DNA of 24,747 nt. It comes from MGBC114844 sp910585855. Lineage in GTDB: Bacteria; Bacillota; Clostridia; Lachnospirales; Lachnospiraceae. The DNA lies in the NCBI GenBank assembly GCA_965646165.1, contig CBFFYP010000067.1, positions 1-24,747 on the forward strand. The letters are read 5' to 3'. Below, one piece after another: positions 15,867 to 23,172 of the stretch; within the stretch, counting starts at the first letter, position 1; every line of letters starts with the position of its first letter. The translations under genes and the position numbers were made by a program. The notes below the pieces were generated by a model, which saw only the letters and a program-made list of their open reading frames with translations, was not told the origin of the DNA and did no database searches.

Positions 15867-16014
15867 CAAATCCAAAGGGAGGTCTGCGCAGGGTCATCAT
15901 TTCCCGTCGGTACTTAGACGCTATATTGCTGTGTTTTAGCATCTTATGTGTCCGCTATGAAAATAGGAAATGCTAAGCGCAAGCGAGCCCGGAGCAGACC
16001 TCCCTTTGGATTTG
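15867..16014 (-). repeat. P2 repeat copy E2, inverted relative to E1
   Basis: A 148-bp palindromic element with perfect 21-bp arms (15867-15887 and 15994-16014) that differ from the E1 arms. On the minus strand the interior matches E1: CCGGGCTCGC, CATTTCC with GGAAATG, a TGCT/AGCA tip, and the same 23-nt segment (15888-15910 on plus). It lies between the convergent ends of the M56 gene and the SpoIID-like gene, where it could act as a two-way transcription end; I see no simple U-tract terminator in this gap. Confidence 0.87.
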
Positions 16015-16072
16015 AGCGTCCCCTTCGGATTCTATTTGGAATTTTGTCATCCCCCCTGCAATCAACCAAAAT

Positions 16073-17899
16073 CTAGTAAAACGCTTCTAACTCTACACCA
16101 CTATAAAAAAATTTTAATATATCCGAATACAAATATCCCTCCTCTGCCATTTTTTTTGCTGCATTTTGGCTCATTCCCGCTCCATGTCCAAATCCACCCC
16201 CAATCAATCGAAAATAAACTTCTTCCCCATCCTCTAAAACATCTATTATAAAATATCCGCTCGGAAGCAAAGAAAAAGAGGTATTTTCTTTTCCGTCTTT
16301 ATCCAACAACCGCAATCCTTTTGGTGATAAAAACGCCCGAATCGCATATTCTCTCTCAAATACAATTGTTCCTTCTGTTCCTAAAACCTGCAGTTCCTCT
16401 GCTACTCCTCCGCAGCCTCTTCGGCTTATTTGAAGGGAAGTTGGTGTTCCTACCGCATCTAAGTATCCTTTTTCCTGCAAAAGCCCTGCCAGATCTGTAC
16501 CAGAAAACCAAACGCTCCAACGATACCAAGGAAATTCAAAATCAAAATCTCCTTCTTGTCTGCCTGTAATAAAAGCCCGAAAATTCTCTTCTTTTTTTAG
16601 TTCTTCCGCACTCTGAAATAAAGCTGCATTTGCTCCGCCCTCCCTTTCTACAAATCGTCCCTGAATATAACTGCACTCTTCTTTGGAGTTCCAAACAGCC
16701 GCATCCGTTGTTATTCCACAAGAAGTAGAAAAATAATAAGCTTCCACAATTTCTTCTCCACTTACCATAATCTGCCCTCGTGTTTCATCTACCGCTCTGG
16801 TAGACATCTCCTGTTCTGCAATATTATTATAAACCTGAAATGCTGTACTGTCGTCTACATGTGCCCCATATGCAAACAGTCCATTCTGCAAAATATTTCT
16901 GCAGGCATAACTTCTAGCGCATACTGCCTGTGCCTTTAATGCCTCTAAACCATAAGATGCCGGCATTTCACTCGGCACTACGGCATAAAGATACTCTTCT
17001 ATCGAAAGTTCATTCCTAAAAAGATAGCCCTCCTGCTGCAGCTCTACTTCTAACTTCCCACGATAAAAAGGATGTCCCTGCTGCTTTTCTATTGAAATAG
17101 CCTGAATTCTTCCTTCCTTTTCATTGCTAATCTGATAGGTATGTCCCTCCTCTATTTTCTTTTCTATTACTGCATTACTTCCTTCCTCAATCAGCCAAAT
17201 CCGCTGCTCTTTACTCTGCTCTTCACAATAAAACCAAAGTTCTGTAAAAGGAGCTACCCGATAACTTTCCTTTCCTTCAATATCTTCTACCAACATAGTA
17301 TCTTCTGCCCAAAGAATCACTTTCGGATGAAAATATTGAGTATTACTGTCTGACAACAGTACACGAATATTGGTTATCTTTGGTCTTTGTTCTAATAATA
17401 CAGCACAAATCCTTCCTCCCCCTACAAAAAAACTCTGTACATCATAACCTACAATAATCTCGTTTGCCTTTCCTTCTCCAATCTCTCCATAGTTGCGGTA
17501 AATATGAAAATCCTCTGCTACCGGAACTTTTCCATACCCCTCTATCTCAATCATATCCTGACTGACCGATAATACCTTTCCACGTATCATATCTGGTTTT
17601 ATTTTTATGGAAACCAATTTCTCCTGTTCTATCTGAATATCTGCTATCACATCCTTATATTCCAATTCCGCTGCTGCCTCAATGGAATAAATTTCTCCCC
17701 CCGCTAAAAAAATCAGTTCTCTGTCTTTCCATGACAATATCCATGCATTTTTAAAATTGCCGCTTCTTTGTTCTTCACCCAGAAAAGATTCTGGCTCTTT
17801 TTGATACTCTTCTATTTTTGTCTGCGCATACCAAATACCCACTGTACTCAACAAAAGAATAACAAACAAAAAAATACCTAATTTCTTTTTTTTTAACAT
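16073..17899 (-). CDS. SpoIID/LytB-domain protein, long form
   Basis: A 608-aa membrane-anchored protein. A single N-terminal helix (about 7-25) follows a lysine cluster. The C-terminal half is a SpoIID domain: EEYLYAVVPSEMPASYG (catalytic glutamate about E311), AQAVCARSYA, YYFSTSCG and GGGFGHGAGMSQNAA near 570-585. SpoIID is a lytic transglycosylase acting on peptidoglycan stripped of stem peptides during engulfment. This protein carries about 290 extra N-terminal residues of beta-rich, unassigned sequence compared with the roughly 340-aa B. subtilis SpoIID, so it may be a paralogue with another role. No SpoIIR or SpoIIQ gene is adjacent. A TTG at 17914 is in frame, but the ATG at 17899, preceded by AGGTGAG, is preferred. 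Confidence 0.88.
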   Translation of the reverse strand: MLKKKKLGIFLFVILLLSTVGIWYAQTKIEEYQKEPESFLGEEQRSGNFKNAWILSWKDRELIFLAGGEIYSIEAAAELEYKDVIADIQIEQEKLVSIKIKPDMIRGKVLSVSQDMIEIEGYGKVPVAEDFHIYRNYGEIGEGKANEIIVGYDVQSFFVGGGRICAVLLEQRPKITNIRVLLSDSNTQYFHPKVILWAEDTMLVEDIEGKESYRVAPFTELWFYCEEQSKEQRIWLIEEGSNAVIEKKIEEGHTYQISNEKEGRIQAISIEKQQGHPFYRGKLEVELQQEGYLFRNELSIEEYLYAVVPSEMPASYGLEALKAQAVCARSYACRNILQNGLFAYGAHVDDSTAFQVYNNIAEQEMSTRAVDETRGQIMVSGEEIVEAYYFSTSCGITTDAAVWNSKEECSYIQGRFVEREGGANAALFQSAEELKKEENFRAFITGRQEGDFDFEFPWYRWSVWFSGTDLAGLLQEKGYLDAVGTPTSLQISRRGCGGVAEELQVLGTEGTIVFEREYAIRAFLSPKGLRLLDKDGKENTSFSLLPSGYFIIDVLEDGEEVYFRLIGGGFGHGAGMSQNAAKKMAEEGYLYSDILKFFYSGVELEAFY

Positions 17900-17944
17900 T
17901 TTCTCACCTGCCAACCGGACAACTTTTTATTTCAGTATATGCAC

Positions 17945-17971
17945 AAAAAGGGCAATCCATACGGATTACCC
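17945..17971 (-). terminator. Intrinsic terminator downstream of 6S RNA
   Basis: Minus strand: GGGTAATCC, loop GTAT, GGATTGCCC, then TTTTTGTGC. The flanking GCACAAAA and TTTTGTGC extend the pairing. It precedes the SpoIID-like gene. Confidence 0.8.
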
Positions 17972-17995
17972 TTACTTTTGTGCATACCCAAAATG

Positions 17996-18180
17996 CCGGT
18001 TCCTATTATTTGACGCCTAGCCGAGCTAGGTGGGTGACCGCAGCAAAGTCTTCTGCCTTCCACTGCTTATTTTACTCGCTTATCTGCTTATTCGGAGGCT
18101 TGACATCCAACTTGCAATATAGGAATCCCATAAACGTAAATGTAGGTTCAAAGAAATAGGATTGTCGTACATCTCAGGAA
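17996..18180 (-). ncRNA. ssrS: 6S RNA
   Basis: I read this as the clostridial 6S RNA, which binds sigma-A RNA polymerase as a promoter mimic. On the minus strand the transcript begins with TTTCCTGAGATGTACG, close to the CUGAGAUGUUCGC start of enterobacterial 6S. It continues through TTTGAACCTACATTTACG and ends with CTGCGGTCACCCACCTAG, a hairpin (GCCTAGCTCGGCTAGGC) and AATAGGAA. TTCCT and AGGAA close the ends, and the length of about 185 nt is right. A near-consensus promoter precedes it and a terminator follows. The assignment rests on remembered family features, not a covariance-model search; exact ends are uncertain and the primary transcript may reach the terminator at 17945. Confidence 0.72.
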
Positions 18181-18206
18181 ACACTCTCTTTTTAATTGTT
18201 AATCTT

Positions 18207-18235
18207 ATTATACTCTACTGTTTCTCATTTTTCAA
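18207..18235 (-). promoter_or_regulatory. Strong sigma-A promoter of 6S RNA
   Basis: Minus strand: -35 TTGAAA (18230-18235), 17-nt spacer, perfect -10 TATAAT (18207-18212). Initiation would fall near 18200. There is no ribosome site or start codon downstream, as expected for an RNA gene. Confidence 0.82.
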
Positions 18236-18258
18236 GGCTATTTTTTAGGTTATTTTTT

Positions 18259-18684
18259 CTATTTTTCATATTGAAAATGAATTTTTCCTTTTTTACTTTT
18301 CGGTTTCTCTCCTATCTCACATAATTCCGCCTCTGTTACAGAAGTCAAATTTTTATGAATACGTGTAGCACAATCCGGGCAATATCTGCCGTAACGAATA
18401 TCTGCCCCACAGGATTCACACTTTAAATAAATAGGTGAACCTTCTGGAACTTCTAACCGTCCATCCTTTAAATAGCGGTAAATCTGCTTCGTACTTACAT
18501 TAACTTGATCACTCACCTCTACTACACTTGCTCCGGCATGTTCCCAGACATACTCCTTTACTCTGCAAAACATCTCATTATCCATCTTTGTGCATCTGTC
18601 ACAATATCCATACCCAAACCCCTTGTAATAAAACAATCCTCCGCACAATTTACATATGCGGATCATATTTTTCTCTGCTTCCAT
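18259..18684 (-). CDS. YvyF-like zinc-ribbon and helix-turn-helix protein (TIGR03826-type)
   Basis: A 141-aa protein with two zinc knuckles around a helix-turn-helix. The first has ICKLCGG and YCDRC, the second CESCG and CPDC. Between them ASVVEVSDQVNVSTKQIYRYL looks like a helix-turn-helix. The domain order matches YvyF of B. subtilis, encoded beside flgM and annotated as a flagellar operon regulator. No flagellar gene is visible here, so a motility role is uncertain; the chemotaxis receptor 3 kb upstream is the only related gene. The frame opens at a GTG (18711). I favour the ATG at 18684 with AAAGGA just ahead, though the ATG at 18666 is possible. The stop lies about 25 bp before the 6S promoter. 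Confidence 0.78.
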   Translation of the reverse strand: MEAEKNMIRICKLCGGLFYYKGFGYGYCDRCTKMDNEMFCRVKEYVWEHAGASVVEVSDQVNVSTKQIYRYLKDGRLEVPEGSPIYLKCESCGADIRYGRYCPDCATRIHKNLTSVTEAELCEIGEKPKSKKGKIHFQYEK

Positions 18685-18735
18685 AATTCCTTTTCTCCAC
18701 CTCCTATTCACCCCAAACCATACATTTCAACACTT

Positions 18736-18769
18736 AGAGGACGCTAAAATCAAAGTTCAGCGTCCCTCT
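18736..18769. other. Hairpin downstream of the GH3 gene
   Basis: AGAGGACGCT pairs with AGCGTCCCTCT (one bulged base, loop of about 13 nt) between the GH3 stop and the YvyF-like start. It has no T-run on the minus strand, so it is a weak terminator candidate. The stem resembles the P1 terminus GGACGCTAGA, but no P1 core is present. Confidence 0.45.
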
Positions 18770-18806
18770 TACGAAGAAAATAACACCTATGGATTAAATT
18801 AGCCTT

Positions 18807-20960
18807 TCAGCAAAAATGCGTTTCCGGTATCTGCACCAAAAACTCTTCTACTCTTTGTCCTTTTAAAAACTGGCTGCGTAAATCCGGCTGAAAAGTTCCT
18901 ATATAAATTCGACAAGTTCCCTCTGTCACCCGCTTTTTTCCATCTTCTCCATAGAGCCCAAAGTCAGCTTCTCTAAGCCAAATCTTTACCGACTGTGTTT
19001 CTCCCCTTCGAAGAAATACCTTTTTCAACCCCTTTAATTGTGCATGAGGAGTTCCTTTTTGCTCTACTTTTACATAGACCTGCACCGTTTCTGCTCCATC
19101 CATATTTCCACTATTAGTCAGCTCTGTTTCCACCAAAATTCCCTCTGAAGTCACTTCTGAAGAAGAAATCCGTGTTCCTTTCAGTACAAACGCTGTATAA
19201 GACAACCCATACCCAAAAGGATACAGTGCTTCTTTTTCCATATAGCGGTATGTCCGATTTTTCATAGAATAATCTGTAAATTCCGGCAGTTCCTCTGTTG
19301 TCCGATAGAAAGTAATCGGCAGTTTTCCCTCCGGGCAATTCTCTCCAAATAAGATCCGTGCAATAGCTGCCCCTCCCTGCGCTCCCGGATAACCGCAATA
19401 AAGAATAGCAGGAATCTTTTCTTCTGCATAGGTAATCGCAAGTGCACTTCCCGAAAGCAATACCAATATCACAGGTTTTCCGCTTTCTACAGCCGTTCGC
19501 AGAACTTCTTCCTGCATCCCGGGCAGATTTAAATCTGGCTTATCTCCGCTGGCAAACTGATTACTCTTATCCCCTTGCTCTCCTTCTAACCCGGCATCTA
19601 ACCCCATACAGCAAATCACTATATCACTGTATTCACAAACTCCCTTTACCTCGGCAAGCCGATCATTTCCTATACCACGACCATTGATTCTTTCTTTATA
19701 AAGATGACATCCTTCCGAATAAAGCACTCGTATATTATCTCCAAGATAATTCTGTATTCCTTCTAAAACAGTAATATATCTGGAAGCCGTACCTTCATAA
19801 TTTCCCACTAATGCCTTCCGATTGTTTGCATTTGGTCCAATTACCCCTATCGTTTGTATTTTCTTTGGATCAAGAGGAAGTAAATTTTCCTGATTCTTTA
19901 AAAGCACGATACTTTTTAATGCAGCCTTTAAATTTAGTTTTCGCATAGAATCAGAATCCGCTTCCAAAAATGAAATCGAATCATAGGGATTTTCTTCCTT
20001 TTTTCCAATCAGTCCCAATTTTATCCTGGCTGTCAGCAAACGGACTACTGCCTGATCGATCTGCTTTTCTTCTATCAGACCTTTCTCTACTGCTTCCTGA
20101 AGATAGAGAAAAAGACTTCCACAGTTTAAATCACATCCATGATTTACCGCCATAGCAACCGCTTCTACTGGATTATTTGCCACCCCATGCCCCTGATAAA
20201 AATCCCGAATTGCCCAGCAATCCGAAACAACATGTCCCTCAAATCCCCATTCGCTGCGCAAAATATCCTGCAAAAGCCTTTGATTTCCACAGCATGGATC
20301 TCCGTTTACACGATTATAAGCCCCCATTACTGCTTCTGTTTTTGCCTCTGTTACACAAGCTTGAAAAGCAGGAAGATATGTTTCGTATAAATCTATATCT
20401 GAAACCTTTGCATTAAATTCATGCCTTAAATCTTCTGGTCCGCTATGTACAGCAAAATGCTTTGCACAAGCTGCTGTTTTTAAATAATTCTCATCATGCC
20501 CCTGCAGCCCCTCAATAAAACGAACTCCCAGTCTGGAAGTCAAATAGGGATCTTCTCCAAATGTTTCATGCCCTCTTCCCCATCTTGGATCACGAAAAAT
20601 ATTTACATTCGGCGACCAAAATGTAAGCCCCTTATAAATTTCACAGTCCTGATATTTCTGCTGATTTTGAAATTTGGCTCTGCCCTCTGTGGCTATCGCA
20701 TCTGCCACTTCTTCTATTAATTCCTCATCAAAACTGGCTGCCATCGTTATTGCCTGAGGAAACACTGTAGCTGTTCCGGCTCGTGCCACTCCATGAAGAG
20801 CCTCATTCCACCAATTATACTGCGGTATTCCAAGTCTTTTTACCACTGCTGCAGTATGAAGCATTTGACTGCATTTTTCTTCCAATGTCATCTGCGCAGT
20901 CAATTCTTCCGCCATTTTTCGATATTCTTCCAATTTTTCCTGATTCTGATTTAATTCCAT
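18807..20960 (-). CDS. Glycoside hydrolase family 3 (beta-glucosidase/beta-xylosidase)
   Basis: A 717-aa cytosolic retaining glycosidase with no signal peptide. The N-terminal (beta/alpha)8 domain shows NWWNEALHGVAR (about 49-60), SPNVNIFRDPRWGRGHETFGEDP (about 116-138), KHFAVHSG, and nucleophile D247 in GHVVSDCWAI. The alpha/beta sandwich domain and a C-terminal fibronectin III-like domain (from about 600, with NSGNMDGAETVQVYV) complete the usual three-domain order. The 'NWWNEALHGVARAG' signature is common in GH3 beta-xylosidases and beta-glucosidases of gut Firmicutes; substrate is not decided by sequence. It likely processes imported oligosaccharides. No transporter or regulator is adjacent. 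The leader has a 30-bp-period direct repeat and a hairpin close to the ribosome site. Confidence 0.93.
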   Translation of the reverse strand: MELNQNQEKLEEYRKMAEELTAQMTLEEKCSQMLHTAAVVKRLGIPQYNWWNEALHGVARAGTATVFPQAITMAASFDEELIEEVADAIATEGRAKFQNQQKYQDCEIYKGLTFWSPNVNIFRDPRWGRGHETFGEDPYLTSRLGVRFIEGLQGHDENYLKTAACAKHFAVHSGPEDLRHEFNAKVSDIDLYETYLPAFQACVTEAKTEAVMGAYNRVNGDPCCGNQRLLQDILRSEWGFEGHVVSDCWAIRDFYQGHGVANNPVEAVAMAVNHGCDLNCGSLFLYLQEAVEKGLIEEKQIDQAVVRLLTARIKLGLIGKKEENPYDSISFLEADSDSMRKLNLKAALKSIVLLKNQENLLPLDPKKIQTIGVIGPNANNRKALVGNYEGTASRYITVLEGIQNYLGDNIRVLYSEGCHLYKERINGRGIGNDRLAEVKGVCEYSDIVICCMGLDAGLEGEQGDKSNQFASGDKPDLNLPGMQEEVLRTAVESGKPVILVLLSGSALAITYAEEKIPAILYCGYPGAQGGAAIARILFGENCPEGKLPITFYRTTEELPEFTDYSMKNRTYRYMEKEALYPFGYGLSYTAFVLKGTRISSSEVTSEGILVETELTNSGNMDGAETVQVYVKVEQKGTPHAQLKGLKKVFLRRGETQSVKIWLREADFGLYGEDGKKRVTEGTCRIYIGTFQPDLRSQFLKGQRVEEFLVQIPETHFC

Positions 20961-20981
20961 TCTCTCTTCTACCTTTCTGAT

Positions 20982-21042
20982 ACTCTTTAAAAAAGAGTTA
21001 TCTGATATTTCTGAAAAAGAAAAAGAGTCATCTGATATTTCT
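20982..21042 (-). promoter_or_regulatory. Direct repeats and hairpin in the GH3 leader
   Basis: Two 22-bp copies (20991-21012 and 21021-21042, plus-strand AAAAGAGTYATCTGATATTT then CT) differ at one base with a 30-bp period. The nearer copy overlaps a perfect 7-bp hairpin, ACTCTTT-AAA-AAAGAGT (20982-20998), about 20 bp from the GH3 start codon. It could be a tandem operator or a translation control hairpin, or a simple duplication. Confidence 0.5.
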
Positions 21043-21125
21043 ATTCTAGACGCCTCTCTTTCCTAACCCTGATGAATCCTTCTCACCTTTTATGTATCTG
21101 TAGTATCATACTTCTTATTTCTCTG

Positions 21126-22805
21126 CTAATTCTTTTTAATTGTAAACTTTGCAACCAATTCCCTAAGAGCCTCTGATTGTGCAGAAAGCTCTTCACTTGT
21201 TGCAGAAGTTTCTTCCGCAGCAGCAGAATTGCTTTGAATTACTTCCGAAATCTGTTCTACTCCAAGTTCTAACTGCTTCATTGCATCTGCCTGTGCATTA
21301 GACAAATCACTGATTTCTTTTGTTGAAACTGCAAGCTGCCGAATTCCCTCAATTACCGTTTCAATCGCTTTTGTGGTCTTTACCATAATTTCATTTCCTT
21401 TTTCAATCTCTTGAATGGAATTTTCTATCAATCTCTTTGTATTGACAGCCGAGTTAGCGCTATCTGATGCTAATTTACCAATCTGATCTGCAACCACTGC
21501 AAAACCTCTGCCTGCCTCTCCAGCTCTAGCCGCTTCAATCGATGCATTAAGAGAAAGAAGATTTGTCTGCGATGCAATATCCTCAATTTCAGAAATAATA
21601 TTTGCAATTTCATTTGATGTAGAATTAATACGATCCATTGCAGCATTTAATTGAATAATATTTTCATTTCCGTTTTCTGCTTCCTGTTCAAACTCAAGTG
21701 CACTTTGATAAGATTTACTTGCATTTTCAGAGTTTGAAATAACATTTTCGGTAATATTTTGAATTGTTGCTGTTAATTCTTCTACAGAACCTGCCTGATC
21801 GGTAGCACCTTCCGCCAATGACTGTGCACTTTCTGCCATCTGACCTGAACCCAATGCCACTTGTTCAGACGCCTCATTTATTTTACTCATTGTTCCGCTT
21901 AACCCAGAGGTAATCGTTTCAATCGCCTCTGCAAATGCCTGAAATTCACCCCGAAATTCTACTTGAGAAGAAATATTAAAATTACCTTCTGCAATTTCTG
22001 TTAAATCCCTAACTAATTCCTTAATATAAAGCCGGAGCTGTCCCATCGCTTCCTCAAAAGAATCCGTCATCTCGCCAATTTCATCATCATAAAATCTCTT
22101 TATTTCAAAATTTAAATTTCCTTTTGCCAACTCTGCTGTCGCATTTTTAATACCAATAATCGGCTCTGAAAACATAGACGCAACAGTTCCTGCCAATTTA
22201 ATCGAAACAAAAACTGCAATCAGTATAATAACCAGCATAACCGTTAAAATAATATAAGTTTGATAAGTCAACCGCTTCTGAGCAGAATTTCCCATCTCTT
22301 CATTTAATGTCATCAATGCATCTGACGCTTCTACTACCTTATTCATCAATGGTTTTGCCGTTGAATTTAATATTTCCAAAGAATCATCTCCATGATTTTG
22401 ATCGGCAGCATCTACAATTTCCTGTCTTACTGTACGATATTGAGGCAGATATTCATCAATAATCTGAATCAATCTCTTCTCTTCCTCTGTATTACAATTT
22501 ATTTTTAACCGTGCAAATGCAGCATCTGTATCTTCCGTCACAAGATCTAATTCCTGTATTGTTTCTTTATCATCTTGTAATAAAAGTTCTCTTACTAAAA
22601 GTGCTTCTTTATTTATATATGTAGTAAATCTTCCTATCTCTCCTTGAGAAAAACCATTTTTTACCAATGCTCTACTATAACTATTATTTGTAAATAACAA
22701 TACAAAAATTCCTAATACTCCTGAAATACTTGCTAATAAAACAACAATAATAAAACAAGTTTTTAGTTTTTTCTCCACTTTCAGATTTCTAATCTTATCA
22801 AACAT
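21126..22805 (-). CDS. Methyl-accepting chemotaxis protein
   Basis: A 559-aa chemoreceptor. Membrane helices at about 16-38 and 183-205 bracket a periplasm-equivalent helical domain of the four-helix-bundle (4HB) type. A HAMP domain covers about 205-258, and the cytosolic signalling hairpin runs from about 300 to the end. Its tip is the conserved EDIASQTNLLSLNASIEAARAGEAGRGFAVVAD (about 408-440), which contacts CheA and CheW. Many EE/QA-type heptads are potential methylation sites. There is no C-terminal pentapeptide tether. The ligand is unknown. AGGAG lies six bases before the ATG. A promoter with an overlapping dyad is at 22927-22959, leaving a leader of about 119 nt. No che genes are nearby, so it is an orphan receptor in this window. 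Confidence 0.95.
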   Translation of the reverse strand: MFDKIRNLKVEKKLKTCFIIVVLLASISGVLGIFVLLFTNNSYSRALVKNGFSQGEIGRFTTYINKEALLVRELLLQDDKETIQELDLVTEDTDAAFARLKINCNTEEEKRLIQIIDEYLPQYRTVRQEIVDAADQNHGDDSLEILNSTAKPLMNKVVEASDALMTLNEEMGNSAQKRLTYQTYIILTVMLVIILIAVFVSIKLAGTVASMFSEPIIGIKNATAELAKGNLNFEIKRFYDDEIGEMTDSFEEAMGQLRLYIKELVRDLTEIAEGNFNISSQVEFRGEFQAFAEAIETITSGLSGTMSKINEASEQVALGSGQMAESAQSLAEGATDQAGSVEELTATIQNITENVISNSENASKSYQSALEFEQEAENGNENIIQLNAAMDRINSTSNEIANIISEIEDIASQTNLLSLNASIEAARAGEAGRGFAVVADQIGKLASDSANSAVNTKRLIENSIQEIEKGNEIMVKTTKAIETVIEGIRQLAVSTKEISDLSNAQADAMKQLELGVEQISEVIQSNSAAAEETSATSEELSAQSEALRELVAKFTIKKN

Positions 22806-22926
22806 AATATCTCCTATCCTTCCTCATCAGACTAATATAATTCCCTCCATAGTTTAGCAAAGTGCCTTCCTCTTCCATACGATATCCAGCTGTCAAGGTT
22901 CAAGGGTTTTCATTTAAGTCAAACAC

Positions 22927-22959
22927 TTTAAGTATAGCACTTAAACTAGGAAAATACAA
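22927..22959 (-). promoter_or_regulatory. Promoter of the chemoreceptor gene with overlapping dyad
   Basis: Minus strand: -35 TTGTAT (22954-22959), 17-nt spacer, extended -10 TGCTATACT (hexamer 22931-22936). The perfect dyad TTTAAGT-N5-ACTTAAA (22927-22945) covers the -10, a position expected for a repressor operator. The leader (22806 to about 22924) shows no riboswitch that I recognise. Confidence 0.7.
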
Positions 22960-23003
22960 CTCTTTTACCATAAAATCAAAAAATGATTTGTTACAGTTCA
23001 GCC

Positions 23004-23140
23004 ACACAGAATTGATTGTGCAAATTGTACGTGGTAACTTGCTCACGAAGGACAATTTGCACAGTCAATTCTATAGGGCGAACACCCGAGAGGACGCCGA
23101 AAACCGAATGGTGTTCACACCATTCGGCTTTCGGCTGTGT
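23004..23140. repeat. P3: structured palindromic element after the amidase gene
   Basis: Two long hairpins in a closed junction. Hairpin 1 pairs 23008-23028 with 23052-23072 (20 of 21), with an inner CGTG/CACG. Hairpin 2 pairs 23097-23113 with 23118-23134 (16 of 17) around loop TTCA. ACAC (23004) can pair with GTGT (23140) to close the whole, leaving the linker ATAGGGCGAACACCCGAGAG (from 23073) as the likely unpaired, functional part. It begins 33 bp past the amidase stop on the minus strand. I know of no named RNA that it matches; it could be a terminator region, a structured RNA or a mobile hairpin. Confidence 0.7.
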
Positions 23141-23172
23141 ACTCCAGACCAAAAAAACAGAATTACAGCTTT

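Noticed and set aside
18736..18769. Solo P1 remnant at the GGACGCT hairpin
   Set aside because: Only seven to ten bases resemble the P1 terminus, and the core is absent; this is within chance for a hairpin.
22806..22926. c-di-GMP or other riboswitch in the chemoreceptor leader
   Set aside because: The roughly 119-nt leader lacks the conserved core motifs of the GEMM-type and other riboswitches I can recognise.
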